32,375 nt of DNA from Aromatoleum toluolicum (GCF_012911005.2 NZ_WTVS01000062.1:1-32375), one strand, 5' to 3'. Counted from the first letter of the stretch, positions 6,457-14,715 are shown. Translations and numbers: made by a program. Notes: generated from the sequence alone by a model not told the origin.

Positions 6457-7608
6457 ATGACCGAATCGATGCCCGCCTCCTCTCCCGTGCTGTCGCGCCC
6501 CCTGCTGCTGGGCATCGCGCTGTCGCTCGCGCTGCATCTCGCGCTGCTGATCGGCCCGCAGGTCGACCTGCGGCCGCTGCCCGGGCTCGATCGCCTCGAC
6601 GTGACCCTGGTGAGAACGGCCCCGCAGGTCGCGGTGAGCGAGGCGCCGCCGCCCGCACCGCCGCCGGCGAAGAAAAAACCACCGCGCCCGCCGGCGGAGC
6701 CGAAGACCGCGCAGGCGAGCATTTCCGACAAGCCGGTGGTGCAGCCCGAGAGCGCCCCGGAACCCGCCGCAGCCGAACCGCTGCCCGCGCCAGAGCCGGC
6801 GCCAGAGCCCGTACCCGAACCGGTTGCCGAAGCCGCCCCCGAAACCCCGGCGGACGCCGCAGAGCCGGTAGCCGAGTCGCCCGCCACTGCGGAAGCCGCG
6901 CTGCCGGCCGAAGCGACGCCGGTCGCCGGCAGCAGCGGCCAGGCCTGGCCGCGCGCCGGCCGCATCGCCTACCTCGCGCTGATGGGCGAGAAGCAGCTTC
7001 CGATGGGCAAGGCGACGCACCAGTGGGAAGTCGCCGAAGACGGCAGCTACCGCATCTCGGAGCTCGTGGAGCCGACCGCCGTGGCCGCCATCCCGTGGTT
7101 CCGCCCGGGGCGCAAGCTGCGCGAAAGCACCGGCCGGATCACCGAGACCGGCCTGCGCCCCGAGCGTTTCACCGAACGCGAGGACGGCCGCCCCGGCGAA
7201 GTCGTCGCCGAGCTCGACCGCACGGCAGGCGAATTCCGCAGCGCCGGCACCACCGACACCCTGCCCGACAACGCGCAGGACATCCTGTCGCTGCTCTATC
7301 AGCTCGGCTACCCCGGTGCCGCGGCCGCCGGCACGCTGCCGGTCACCGCGGGCGGCGCGCTGCGCGGCTTCCAGCTCGAAACGATCGGCGAGGAAACCGT
7401 GCATCTGCCCTTCGGCCAGGCCTGGCGCGCCCGCCACATCCGCGCACGCTACGGCAGCGCGCGCGAGATGACCGACGTCTGGCTCGCGACCGACCACTTC
7501 GGCCTGCCCGTGCTGATCCGCACGATCGACGCCAAGGGCGTCGTCTACTACCTCGTCGCCACCGAGGTGATGGTCAGCCGCGACGCCCTGCCGTCCGCGC
7601 CGCGCTGA
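6457..7608 (+). CDS. DUF3108 domain envelope protein with TonB-like N-terminus
   Basis: 383 residues from the ATG at 6457. Residues about 10-28 form one hydrophobic segment (PLLLGIALSLALHLALLIG), an uncleaved anchor or signal. Residues about 55-165 are a Pro/Ala/Glu-rich linker (PEPAPEPVPEPVAEAAPE), like the periplasm-spanning stretch of TonB. Residues from about 175 form a DUF3108 beta-rich domain (RIAYLALMGEKQLPMGKATHQWEV through VVYYLVATEVMVS). DUF3108 proteins are found in the proteobacterial envelope and their function is unknown. The ATG was chosen over an upstream in-frame ATG at 6421 because the anchor begins soon after it. Nothing nearby tells its role. Confidence 0.85.
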   Translation: MTESMPASSPVLSRPLLLGIALSLALHLALLIGPQVDLRPLPGLDRLDVTLVRTAPQVAVSEAPPPAPPPAKKKPPRPPAEPKTAQASISDKPVVQPESAPEPAAAEPLPAPEPAPEPVPEPVAEAAPETPADAAEPVAESPATAEAALPAEATPVAGSSGQAWPRAGRIAYLALMGEKQLPMGKATHQWEVAEDGSYRISELVEPTAVAAIPWFRPGRKLRESTGRITETGLRPERFTEREDGRPGEVVAELDRTAGEFRSAGTTDTLPDNAQDILSLLYQLGYPGAAAAGTLPVTAGGALRGFQLETIGEETVHLPFGQAWRARHIRARYGSAREMTDVWLATDHFGLPVLIRTIDAKGVVYYLVATEVMVSRDALPSAPR

Positions 7609-7764
7609 CCACCGGCGTCCCGGCCGGACGCGCGCGGACAGCGCCTCGCCGGCTTGCTTTCGCATGATCCTCGCCTACCATCAACGCATGCCGGGCGGGA
7701 CGCCGCAGCATGCCTGACGGGTAGCCACCGCACCGGCAAGCCACCCCGACGCGGAGGACATGCC

Positions 7765-8751
7765 ATGCTGTTCATCACCAGCAGATTGCCGACCCACAAC
7801 ACCGAGCCCGAACTCAACCCGGACTTCGTCTTCGACCTCGGCAACAACGCCTCGAGCCGCGCCTTCTACTGCTGCCGGCGCAAGAAGAAGGGCAGCTACG
7901 AGGAGATCGGCAGCAAGGCCCTGCTCTGCGCGATCAAGGAATCCAAGCACCGTCAGGTGCTGCTCTACATCCACGGCTTCTCGAACATGCCCGAGACGGT
8001 GTTCCAGAACGCCGAGGAATTCCAGGCCCTGTGCAACAAGAAGAAGGCCGGCGAAGTGCTGGTCGTGCCGGTGATCTGGCCCTGCGACAACGACCTCGGC
8101 ATCGTCAAGGACTACTGGGACGACCAGAAGGCCGCCGACCAGAGCGCCTTCGCACTCGCGCGCATGTTCCAGAAGTTCATGGAATGGCGCTCCTCGCCCG
8201 AATACAACCCGGAAGACGATCCCTGCCTCAAGCGCATCAACGTCCTCGCCCACTCGATGGGCAACCGCGTGCTGCGCGAGACGCTCGCCAACTGGTGCCG
8301 CTACGACCAGCCGCAAGGCCTGCCGCTGCTGTTCCGCGCCACCTTCCTGGTCGCGGCGGACATCGTCAACGAATCGCTGCACCGCGGCGAAGTCGGCGAA
8401 CTGATCTCCCACACCTCACGCAACGTCGTCGTCTATTACGCCTCGGACGATCTCGCGCTGCGTGCAAGCAAGGTGTCCAACCTGCGCAACGCCGAAGCCT
8501 CCCGCCGCCTCGGCCACACCGGACCGGAGGACATGGACCGCACGCCGAACAACGTCTACGCGATCGACTGCGATGACGTGAACACCCGCTACGACCCGCC
8601 CAAGGGTCACTCCTACTTCCGCTCAGGGACCAAGAAGGGCGAGCCGGGCGTGGTCTTCGACCACATCTTCAACACCATGCTGACAGGCCGGGTGTTCCCC
8701 AGCGACGAGTTCCGCAAGTCGAGCATCCTGGAACTGCCGGGGAACACCTGA
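7765..8751 (+). CDS. DUF900-like alpha/beta hydrolase
   Basis: 328 residues from the ATG at 7765, with gcggagga upstream. It has an alpha/beta hydrolase core: the strand and oxyanion-type loop VLLYIHGFSN (66-74), the nucleophile elbow INVLAHSMGNRVLRE with Ser164, an acidic strand end VVVYYASDDLAL (Asp228/229), and a late histidine in KGHSYFRS (His282). This order fits a Ser-Asp-His triad. It resembles DUF900 (esterase/lipase-like) proteins of unknown substrate. There is no signal peptide, so it is probably cytoplasmic. Two short cysteine- and lysine-rich stretches (YCCRRKKKG) are unusual. It appears to be monocistronic. Confidence 0.85.
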   Translation: MLFITSRLPTHNTEPELNPDFVFDLGNNASSRAFYCCRRKKKGSYEEIGSKALLCAIKESKHRQVLLYIHGFSNMPETVFQNAEEFQALCNKKKAGEVLVVPVIWPCDNDLGIVKDYWDDQKAADQSAFALARMFQKFMEWRSSPEYNPEDDPCLKRINVLAHSMGNRVLRETLANWCRYDQPQGLPLLFRATFLVAADIVNESLHRGEVGELISHTSRNVVVYYASDDLALRASKVSNLRNAEASRRLGHTGPEDMDRTPNNVYAIDCDDVNTRYDPPKGHSYFRSGTKKGEPGVVFDHIFNTMLTGRVFPSDEFRKSSILELPGNT

Positions 8752-8772
8752 CCCGGCGCGGGACCGCAGCCG

Positions 8773-8797
8773 GCCGCCCGTGCGGTGCCCGGGCGGC
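8773..8797. other. GC-rich hairpin after the hydrolase gene
   Basis: gccgcccg (8773-8780) and cgggcggc (8790-8797) pair perfectly around a 9-base loop, 21 bases after the hydrolase stop. There is no following T-run, so it is a transcript-end stabiliser or weak terminator at best. Confidence 0.35.
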
Positions 8798-8907
8798 AGC
8801 GCGAGTCCCGGCGCCCATGGCGTCCAGGTTGCCAGAACGCTCGCCGGACGGAGACAATAACCGCTCTTCCGACACCACCGGCACCTGCGAACCGGCTCCC
8901 CGTCCCG

Positions 8908-10119
8908 ATGTTTTCCAAGACCCTGGGCGCGCTACTCGTCGCGCTCACGCTGCTCGCGAGCCTTGTTTCCGCCCCCGCCGCTGCACAAGCCCCGGTGCTG
9001 ATCGGCCTCGACGCCGAGTTCGGCCACAAGACCAGCACCTCGGCACAAGCCATCCAGCAGGGCATCGAGATCGCGATCGAGGAAATCAACGCCGCGGGCG
9101 GCGTGCTGGGCGGTCGCAAGCTCGCGCTGGTGGTGCGCGACAACCGCGCACTCCCGGCCGTCGGTGTCGACAACCTGCGCGAACTCGCCGCCATGCCCGA
9201 TCTCGTGGGCGTGTTCGGCGGCAAGTTCAGTCCCGTATTCCTCGAATGGCTGCCCGTCGCGCACCAGCTCGGCGTCCTGATGCTCGACGCGTGGGGCTCC
9301 GCCGACCCGATCACCGAAAACGCCTATCGCCCCAGTTACAGCTTCCGTCTGTCCCTGAAGGATGCGTGGGCCGCGCCCGCGATGCTCAAGTTCGCACGCA
9401 CGGAACGCGGGGCAAGCCGCGTCGGCATCCTCCTGCCCAACTCCGGCTGGGGGCGCAGCAACCGCAACGCACTCGTCACCGCGGCCACATCGGCCGGCGT
9501 CAGCATCGTCGGTGAACACTGGTACAACTGGGGCGACCCGTCGCTGCTCGAACAATATCGCAGCCTGCGCGCAGCCGGCGCCGAGGCGATCATCCTCGTC
9601 GCCAACGAAGCCGAAGGCGCGTTGCTCGTGCGCGAGGTGGCCGCACAGCCGCCGACCGAACGACTGCCGATCATCAGCCACTGGGGCGTCACCGGCGGGG
9701 CATTCGCCGAGCTGGCGGGACCGGCGCTCGACCAGGTCGACTTCGCGGTGATCCAGACCTTCAGCTTCATCGGTGTGGACACGCCCGTCGCCAAGCGCGT
9801 GCTCTCGGCGCTGAAGACCCGCTACGGAATTGACGGCGCGGAACGGGTCCGCGCGCCGGCCGGTGTCGCCCATGCCTACGACCTGACGCACCTGCTGGCG
9901 CGGGCGATCGCGCGCGCCGGCTCGACCGACCGCGCGAAAGTGCGCGCTGCGATGGAAAAACTGCCCCCCTATCCGGGCCTGGTACGCCACTACGAGCGCC
10001 CGTTCACGCCCGAGCGCCATGACGCGCTCGGCCCCGAGCAGGTGTTCATGGCGCGCTACACGGCGCAGGACGTGCTGGTTCCGCTCGCGCGGCCGGCGAC
10101 GGGGCTACGCGGCCGATGA
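8908..10119 (+). CDS. ABC transporter periplasmic binding protein, LivJ/amide type
   Basis: 403 residues. A Sec signal peptide covers about 1-26 (LGALLVALTLLASLVSAPAAAQA). The mature protein is a type I periplasmic binding fold (Peripla_BP_6): VLIGLDAEFGHKTSTSAQAIQQGIEIAIEEINAAGGVLGGRKLALVVRDNRA is the canonical start, with DLVGVFGGKFSP and RVGILLPNSGWGRSNRNAL later. It should bind a branched-chain amino acid, amide or similar small ligand for an ABC importer. No permease or ATPase gene adjoins it, so it is an orphan; it may serve a remote transporter or a sensor. The livF fragment at the right edge is 21 kb away. Its 3' end overlaps the convergent PAS gene by 15 bases. Confidence 0.88.
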   Translation: MFSKTLGALLVALTLLASLVSAPAAAQAPVLIGLDAEFGHKTSTSAQAIQQGIEIAIEEINAAGGVLGGRKLALVVRDNRALPAVGVDNLRELAAMPDLVGVFGGKFSPVFLEWLPVAHQLGVLMLDAWGSADPITENAYRPSYSFRLSLKDAWAAPAMLKFARTERGASRVGILLPNSGWGRSNRNALVTAATSAGVSIVGEHWYNWGDPSLLEQYRSLRAAGAEAIILVANEAEGALLVREVAAQPPTERLPIISHWGVTGGAFAELAGPALDQVDFAVIQTFSFIGVDTPVAKRVLSALKTRYGIDGAERVRAPAGVAHAYDLTHLLARAIARAGSTDRAKVRAAMEKLPPYPGLVRHYERPFTPERHDALGPEQVFMARYTAQDVLVPLARPATGLRGR

Positions 10120-10554
10120 GTCGCCGGCGACCCCGTCCTCAGCCGTCCCCGGCGCCCGCCGCCCGGCACTGACATCGCGGAAGGCGGTCACGACGCGCTC
10201 GAGGTGGCCGTCGACGTCCGGAACGGGGATCGCATCCATGCGCAGCAGGTGCAGTTCGCCGCCGACCAGGCGCCCGACGACGCGCCCCGTCACGGGGCTG
10301 CCGGCGCACAGGGCCTGCACCGCGGGGAGTTCCGACAACGCGAGGTGGCTCCCATCGGCGCCCAGCAGGGACCACGTGTTGTCGAGCCCCAGTCCGGACA
10401 GGCCCCCGAAGCCGAGCCAGTTGCGCGCCGCGTCGTTCGCGTACTCCGCGATACCGTCCGGCGAGTGCGACAGGATCCCGATGTCGAGCCCGGAGAGAAG
10501 CTCTCCGTAGCGCACCAGCGTATCGATACCGGAAGGGAGATCGGACGGGAGCAT
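10105..10554 (-). CDS. single-domain PAS protein
   Basis: 149 residues from the ATG at 10554, which has aaaggaat upstream; an in-frame start 41 codons further up is not supported. Residues about 10-125 form one PAS domain: LLSGLDIGILSHSPDGIAEYANDAARNWLGF at the start and LLRMDAIPVPDVDGHLERVVTAFRDVSAGR, the typical PAS ending. No output domain follows; the tail is Gly/Ala/Asp-rich. It may be a stand-alone sensor or adaptor passing a signal by protein contact. It converges on the orphan binding-protein gene, whose end it overlaps, so co-regulation is not implied. Confidence 0.82.
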   Translation of the reverse strand: MLPSDLPSGIDTLVRYGELLSGLDIGILSHSPDGIAEYANDAARNWLGFGGLSGLGLDNTWSLLGADGSHLALSELPAVQALCAGSPVTGRVVGRLVGGELHLLRMDAIPVPDVDGHLERVVTAFRDVSAGRRAPGTAEDGVAGDSSAA

Positions 10555-10745
10555 ATGGTGTGTATTCCTTTGCTTCGCTGCGGCCGAACGCAAGGGTCGC
10601 CCGTTGCGTGCCTTAGTGTCGCACCATCGCGGGCCCGTATGCCGCAGGCAACAAAACTTTACATCGGAGTATGCCATCCCCGAAACACGGATATTTCACA
10701 CCGGCAACACCCTTTCCCCACTGCATAGCCCGATCGTGATCGCGC

Positions 10746-11489
10746 TCAAGCGCCTGGAAGGAGTCGCCCGATCAGCGCGCGCATCTTCACCCAGTGCGAG
10801 CCCTCCCAGAACACCCGCCGGCACACGTCGCAGGTGCTGAAGCGCGTGTGGCGCTCGCGCACACCCTCCGGCAGCAGGTGTTCGATGCTGGCCTTGTCGA
10901 CGGCATGCAGCGGCGCGTTGCACGCCAGGCACAGCGAAAAGGGGCGCGCGCTGCGGGCGAGATCCAGGCGCGCGAGGATCTCGGCGAACTGCAGCTCCGG
11001 CTTCAGCGCGTGCACGTAGCAGCCGTGCGTGATCGTGCGGCGCTTGAGCAGCTCGCGGTCGCGCGTCAGCACGATGCGCCCGTCGTGGGCGGCGATCGCC
11101 TCGATGTCCTCGTCGGCGAAGTTGTTGTCGTAGAGCGTGTCGAACCCCGTCATGCGCAGCAGGCGCGCGAGGCCGCCGAGGTGGGCATCGGCGACGAAGC
11201 GCGTCGTGCGCAGCGGATGTTCGCGCACGCGCAGCAGCGGCGTGATGTCGAAGGTCTCGAAGCGCGGATACACCGACACGCGGTCGCCGTCGCTGAGCTG
11301 CCGGTCGAAGCCCACCGACTCGCCATTGACCAGCACCAGCTCGACCTCGGTGTGCGGCACCCCGAGCGCCTCGATCATGTGCTTGACCGTCGCGGCGCGC
11401 GCGCACGCCACCGTGATGTCGCGATAGCGGCGCGCCGGCGCGAGGAAATCGTTGAGTTCCTCGTAGAAGCGGAAACTCGCCGACACCAT
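10746..11489 (-). CDS. ubiquitin-like / Mut7-C RNase domain protein
   Basis: 247 residues from the ATG at 11489, supported by gggagg upstream; the open frame continues 65 codons further but without a plausible protein. Residues 1-85 form a MoaD/ThiS-like beta-grasp domain (Mut7-C ubiquitin: SFRFYEELNDFLAPARR, ELVLVNGESVGFDRQLSDGDRVSVYP). Residues about 95-245 are a Mut7-C, PIN-like nuclease: FVADAHLGGLARLLRMTGFDT with Asp101, DEDI near 126-129, and VLTRDRELL with Asp144 as metal-binding candidates. C187/C190 and C220/C223 make a zinc ribbon. The protein is predicted to be a cytoplasmic ribonuclease; substrates are unknown. It follows the gene at 11504-12076 by 14 bases, so both are probably one operon. 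Confidence 0.88.
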   Translation of the reverse strand: MVSASFRFYEELNDFLAPARRYRDITVACARAATVKHMIEALGVPHTEVELVLVNGESVGFDRQLSDGDRVSVYPRFETFDITPLLRVREHPLRTTRFVADAHLGGLARLLRMTGFDTLYDNNFADEDIEAIAAHDGRIVLTRDRELLKRRTITHGCYVHALKPELQFAEILARLDLARSARPFSLCLACNAPLHAVDKASIEHLLPEGVRERHTRFSTCDVCRRVFWEGSHWVKMRALIGRLLPGA

Positions 11490-11503
11490 CGCCACCCTCC
11501 CGC

Positions 11504-12076
11504 TCAGGGCGCCGGCCGCGCCCGGAAGCCGAAACGCGCCGGCACCGCCGCGCGCGCGACGGCCTGCAGCGGCAGGTCCCGCCACCTCACCTGCGACCTC
11601 ACCTGCGACGCATCCCCCGCGCCGCCCGTCATCACCGCGAGCAACGCCTCGTCGTCGGCCACGCTGCCATCGACGCAGCGGCATTGCGCGAGGAACGCCG
11701 CGAGGTCGCGGTCGTCGAGCAGGCCGGCGCCGAGATTGGTGTCCAGCAGCACGTTGCCCTCCTCGTCGAGGTACGCCGCCGCAACGGCCGCGACCCCGGC
11801 CCCGGTGTGCGTCGTCAGGTTGCCGTCCGGATGCAGGCGCAACACCCAGGGGGCGTATTCGAGCGCCACATACACCCGCTGCGGCCCGTTATGCACGAGC
11901 CAGTTGCCCGCTTCGTCGCGGCCGTAGGCGGCGTTCAGGAAGCCCGCCAGTCCCGCGTGCACGACCACCTCGCCCTGCAGGCGCCACGTGCCGCGACGGT
12001 CGAGCGACAGCCAGTCGTAGCAGGCGGGGACGTCGGGCCAGCGGGCGAGTGCGGCAGGATCAGGGCTGATGGTCAT
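11504..12076 (-). CDS. conserved hypothetical protein upstream of the Mut7-C RNase gene
   Basis: 190 residues from the ATG at 12076. It lacks a signal peptide or membrane segment. It is acidic and rich in W, Y and N, with a beta-type pattern (TWRLQGEVVVHAGLAGFLNAAYGRDEAGNWLVHNGPQRVYVALEYAPWVLRL). A region around AYLDEEGNVLLDTNLGAGLLDDRDLAAFLAQ is well ordered. I recall DUF2946/DUF2944-type proteobacterial families of similar size but cannot assign it safely. A 12-base tandem duplication at 11584-11609 gives SQVRSQVR near the C-terminus. The 14-base gap to the Mut7-C gene suggests a shared transcript and perhaps a shared RNA-related role. Confidence 0.8.
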   Translation of the reverse strand: MTISPDPAALARWPDVPACYDWLSLDRRGTWRLQGEVVVHAGLAGFLNAAYGRDEAGNWLVHNGPQRVYVALEYAPWVLRLHPDGNLTTHTGAGVAAVAAAYLDEEGNVLLDTNLGAGLLDDRDLAAFLAQCRCVDGSVADDEALLAVMTGGAGDASQVRSQVRWRDLPLQAVARAAVPARFGFRARPAP

Positions 12077-12201
12077 TACGGCGGAACTCCGGTGAAAGTC
12101 TCAGGATAGCGCGCCGCAGCCGCGGGCAGAACCCGGCCGCGCATGCGCGAAGCGCCGGAGTCTGGGACAATCCCGCGCTTGCCCATGCGGAGTACCGCGC
12201 C

Positions 12202-12555
12202 ATGACCGAAGCGCTTGTCGTCCTCACGAACTGTCCCGACGCCGCCTGCGCCGACGCGCTCGCCACGCTGCTGGTCGAACGCCGCCTGGCGGCCTGTGTG
12301 AACGTGCTGGCCCCCTGCCGCTCGGTGTACCGCTGGCAGGACCGGATCGAGAGCGCGAGCGAAGTCCCGCTGCTGATCAAGACCACGCCGGTACGCTACG
12401 CGGAACTCGAGGCGGCGATCCGTGCGAACCATCCCTACGAACTTCCCGAAATCGTCGCGGTCCCTGTCATGCGAGGCCTGCCCGGCTACCTCGACTGGGT
12501 CGCCGCGGAAACGGCGCCACCAGCCGACGACGGCGCAACGCAGACCGTTACCTGA
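12202..12555 (+). CDS. cutA: CutA divalent-cation tolerance protein
   Basis: 117 residues, the full length of the family. It begins EALVVLTNCPDAACADALATLLVERRLAACVNVL, contains SVYRWQDRIESASEVPLLIKTT and ends PYELPEIVAVPVMRGLPGYLDWV, all hallmarks of the trimeric ferredoxin-like CutA1 fold. The family is linked to copper and other divalent metal tolerance in Escherichia coli, although the molecular role is unsettled. The ATG at 12202 has ggag upstream. It precedes dsbD by 104 bases, the same cutA-dsbD (dipZ) neighbourhood as in enterobacteria, so the two may be co-transcribed, although a -10-like tacaat lies between them. Confidence 0.95.
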   Translation: MTEALVVLTNCPDAACADALATLLVERRLAACVNVLAPCRSVYRWQDRIESASEVPLLIKTTPVRYAELEAAIRANHPYELPEIVAVPVMRGLPGYLDWVAAETAPPADDGATQTVT

Positions 12556-12562
12556 GCTGGCG

Positions 12563-12617
12563 CAAGACACATGTCTTGATCCACATCGAAGTCCGGCCGC
12601 ACCGGCCATCCTACAAT
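12563..12617 (+). promoter_or_regulatory. dyad and -10-like box upstream of dsbD
   Basis: caagaca (12563-12569) and tgtcttg (12572-12578) form a perfect 7-base inverted repeat with a 2-base centre, right after the cutA stop. tacaat at 12612-12617 fits a -10 box about 43 bases before the dsbD ATG. No convincing -35 is seen. The dyad could be an operator. Confidence 0.35.
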
Positions 12618-12659
12618 CGCGCCCTAACATAGCGCCACCGCGCAACGCCGACCGCCCCC

Positions 12660-14504
12660 ATGCACCGCCTCCTGTCCCTGATCGCCCTCCTCGCCAGCCT
12701 GTTCGCGCTGTCAGTCCCCGCCCACGCCGCCGCCACTGTCAGCGGCACGCCGATACGCCCCGAAGAGGCCTTCGTGCTCTCCGCGCAGGCGCTCGACCCG
12801 CAGACGGTCGAGGTCACCGTGAAGATCGCGGGCGACTACTACCTCTACGCCGACAAGTTCCGCTTCCGCGCCGATCCCGACACCGTCACCTTCGGCACGC
12901 CGCAGCGCCCGCCGGGCAAGGTCACGAAGGACGACTTCTTCGGCCAGGTCGAAACCTACCGCAAGGAAGTGAAGATCCTGCTGCCCGTCAGCGCCCCGGA
13001 AGGCACGACTAAATTCCGCCTGCTCGGCAGCGTGCAGGGCTGCTGGGACGGCGGCATCTGCTATCCGCCCAACGAACAGACCGCCGACATCGACCTGCTC
13101 GCCAAGCCGGTCAAGACCGGCGGCAGCTTCCTCGACGGCCTGCTCGGGCGTGACGACAAACCCGCGCAGACGGCCGCGGCGAGCGGCAGCAGCGGCGGCG
13201 TGTCCGACGACGAGAGCGGGCGCATCGCCGGCCTGCTGCGCGACGCCAGCGGCCCGCTGGTGCTGCTGAGCTTCTTCGGCTTCGGCCTGCTGCTCGCCTT
13301 CACCCCGTGCATGTTCCCGATGATCCCAATCCTGTCGGGCATCATCGTCGGCCACGGCCATCAGATCTCGCGCGGACGCGCCTTCGTGCTGTCGCTGGTG
13401 TACGTGCTGGGCATGGCCGTCACCTACGCCGCGGCCGGCGTCGCCGCGGGCCTCTCCGGCACGATGCTGGCGGCCGCGCTGCAGAACGCCTGGGTGCTGG
13501 GCACCTTCGCGCTGGTGTTCGTGCTGCTGTCACTGTCGATGTTCGGCTTCTACGAGCTGCAGCTGCCGTCGGCGCTGCAGAGCCGCCTGTCCTCCACCGC
13601 CAGCCACCAGCAGGGCGGCAGCCTCGGCGGGGTCGCGGTGATGGGCGTGCTCTCGGCACTGATCGTCGGCCCCTGCGTCGCAGCCCCGCTCGCCGGCGCG
13701 CTGCTCTACATCGCGCAGACCGGCAACGCCGTGCTCGGCGGCGCGGCACTGTTCGCGATGGCGCTCGGCATGGGCGCCCCGCTGCTCATCGTCGGCGTTG
13801 CCGCCCGCTCCGTGCTGCCCAGGGCCGGCGCGTGGATGGAAGGGGTCAAGAAGGCCTTCGGCGTGATGCTGCTGGCCGTCGCCGTGTGGCTGCTCACCCC
13901 GGTCGTGCCGCCGCTGCTGCCCATGCTCGCGTGGGCCGCGCTGCTGGTGTTCTCCGGCATCTTCCTGCACGCGCTCGATCCGCTGCCGCCGCACGCCAAG
14001 GGCTGGCAGCGCTTCTGGAAGGGCGTCGGCGTCGTGCTGCTGATCGGCGGTTCGGCGATGCTCATCGGCGCGCTGGCCGGCTCGCGCGACCCGCTGCAGC
14101 CGCTCGCGGTGCTGCGCGCGCAGGCCACCGCCGCCAACGCGGCCGAGCTGCCGCGCTTCGAGAAGGTCGCCTCGCTCGCCGAGCTCGACGCGCGCCTCGC
14201 CGCGGCCGACCGGCCGGTAATGCTCGACTTCTATGCCGACTGGTGCGTCTCGTGCAAGGAGATGGAGCGCTTCACCTTCACCGACCCGAACGTCGCCGCG
14301 CGCATGGGCCGCATGCTGCTGCTGAAGGCCGACGTCACCGCCAACAACGACGACGACAAGGCGCTGCTCAAGCGCTTCAACCTGTTCGGCCCGCCGGGCA
14401 CGATCTTCTTCGACCCTGCCGGCAAGGAACGCGACGGCCTGCGCGTCGTCGGCTTCATGCAGGCGGCGGACTTCGGCGAAGTCCTGGATCGCGCGCTGCG
14501 CTGA
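12660..14504 (+). CDS. dsbD: thiol:disulfide interchange protein DsbD
   Basis: 614 residues with the complete three-part architecture. Residues 1-24 are a signal peptide. An N-terminal periplasmic domain (to about 190) has the cysteine pair C128/C134 (GCWDGGICYPP). A multi-pass transmembrane domain (about 200-475) carries C217 (FTPCMFPMIPIL) and C339 (VGPCVAAPLAG). A C-terminal thioredoxin-like domain has C529/C532 (DFYADWCVSCKEME). It should pass electrons from cytoplasmic thioredoxin across the inner membrane to periplasmic DsbC/DsbG and cytochrome c maturation proteins. The final domain also shows the cis-proline region GPPGTIFF. All redox cysteines are present, so it looks functional. A large inverted repeat follows the gene. 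Confidence 0.96.
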   Translation: MHRLLSLIALLASLFALSVPAHAAATVSGTPIRPEEAFVLSAQALDPQTVEVTVKIAGDYYLYADKFRFRADPDTVTFGTPQRPPGKVTKDDFFGQVETYRKEVKILLPVSAPEGTTKFRLLGSVQGCWDGGICYPPNEQTADIDLLAKPVKTGGSFLDGLLGRDDKPAQTAAASGSSGGVSDDESGRIAGLLRDASGPLVLLSFFGFGLLLAFTPCMFPMIPILSGIIVGHGHQISRGRAFVLSLVYVLGMAVTYAAAGVAAGLSGTMLAAALQNAWVLGTFALVFVLLSLSMFGFYELQLPSALQSRLSSTASHQQGGSLGGVAVMGVLSALIVGPCVAAPLAGALLYIAQTGNAVLGGAALFAMALGMGAPLLIVGVAARSVLPRAGAWMEGVKKAFGVMLLAVAVWLLTPVVPPLLPMLAWAALLVFSGIFLHALDPLPPHAKGWQRFWKGVGVVLLIGGSAMLIGALAGSRDPLQPLAVLRAQATAANAAELPRFEKVASLAELDARLAAADRPVMLDFYADWCVSCKEMERFTFTDPNVAARMGRMLLLKADVTANNDDDKALLKRFNLFGPPGTIFFDPAGKERDGLRVVGFMQAADFGEVLDRALR

Positions 14505-14518
14505 GCAACGACCCGATT

Positions 14519-14617
14519 CGTAGGGCGGGTGGAGCGCAGCGCATCCCGCCAGACCGGCGTTTGCTGCGCCCCGGCATCGGCATGGCGGGATACGCCTTCG
14601 GCTCCTCCCGCCCTACG
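14519..14617. repeat. long inverted repeat, dispersed-type, after dsbD
   Basis: Arms at 14520-14550 and 14584-14616 start and end with the same sequence: gtagggcggg at the left and its complement cccgccctac at the right, with inner catcccgcc and ggcgggata blocks. The loop is about 33 bases. Such gtagggcggg palindromes are widespread intergenic repeats in beta- and gammaproteobacteria. The hairpin may end dsbD transcription; no T-run follows. Confidence 0.7.
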
Positions 14618-14715
14618 GAAGTTCGCCGATCGTCCCGACGAACACGCCACGAAATACCGTTTTCCGCCGCGTTTCGCCTACAATCACTGTTCCCTAATCC
14701 GCCCTCCCACCCCAA

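Noticed and set aside
11490-11684. 65-codon upstream extension of the Mut7-C protein
   Set aside because: It is Arg/Gly/Ala-rich, overlaps the upstream gene in another frame, and the ATG at 11489 has a good ribosome site.
14618-14715. FMN riboswitch before the riboflavin operon
   Set aside because: I looked for the conserved FMN aptamer core in the 98 bases before ribE and did not see it; only a -10-like box is visible.
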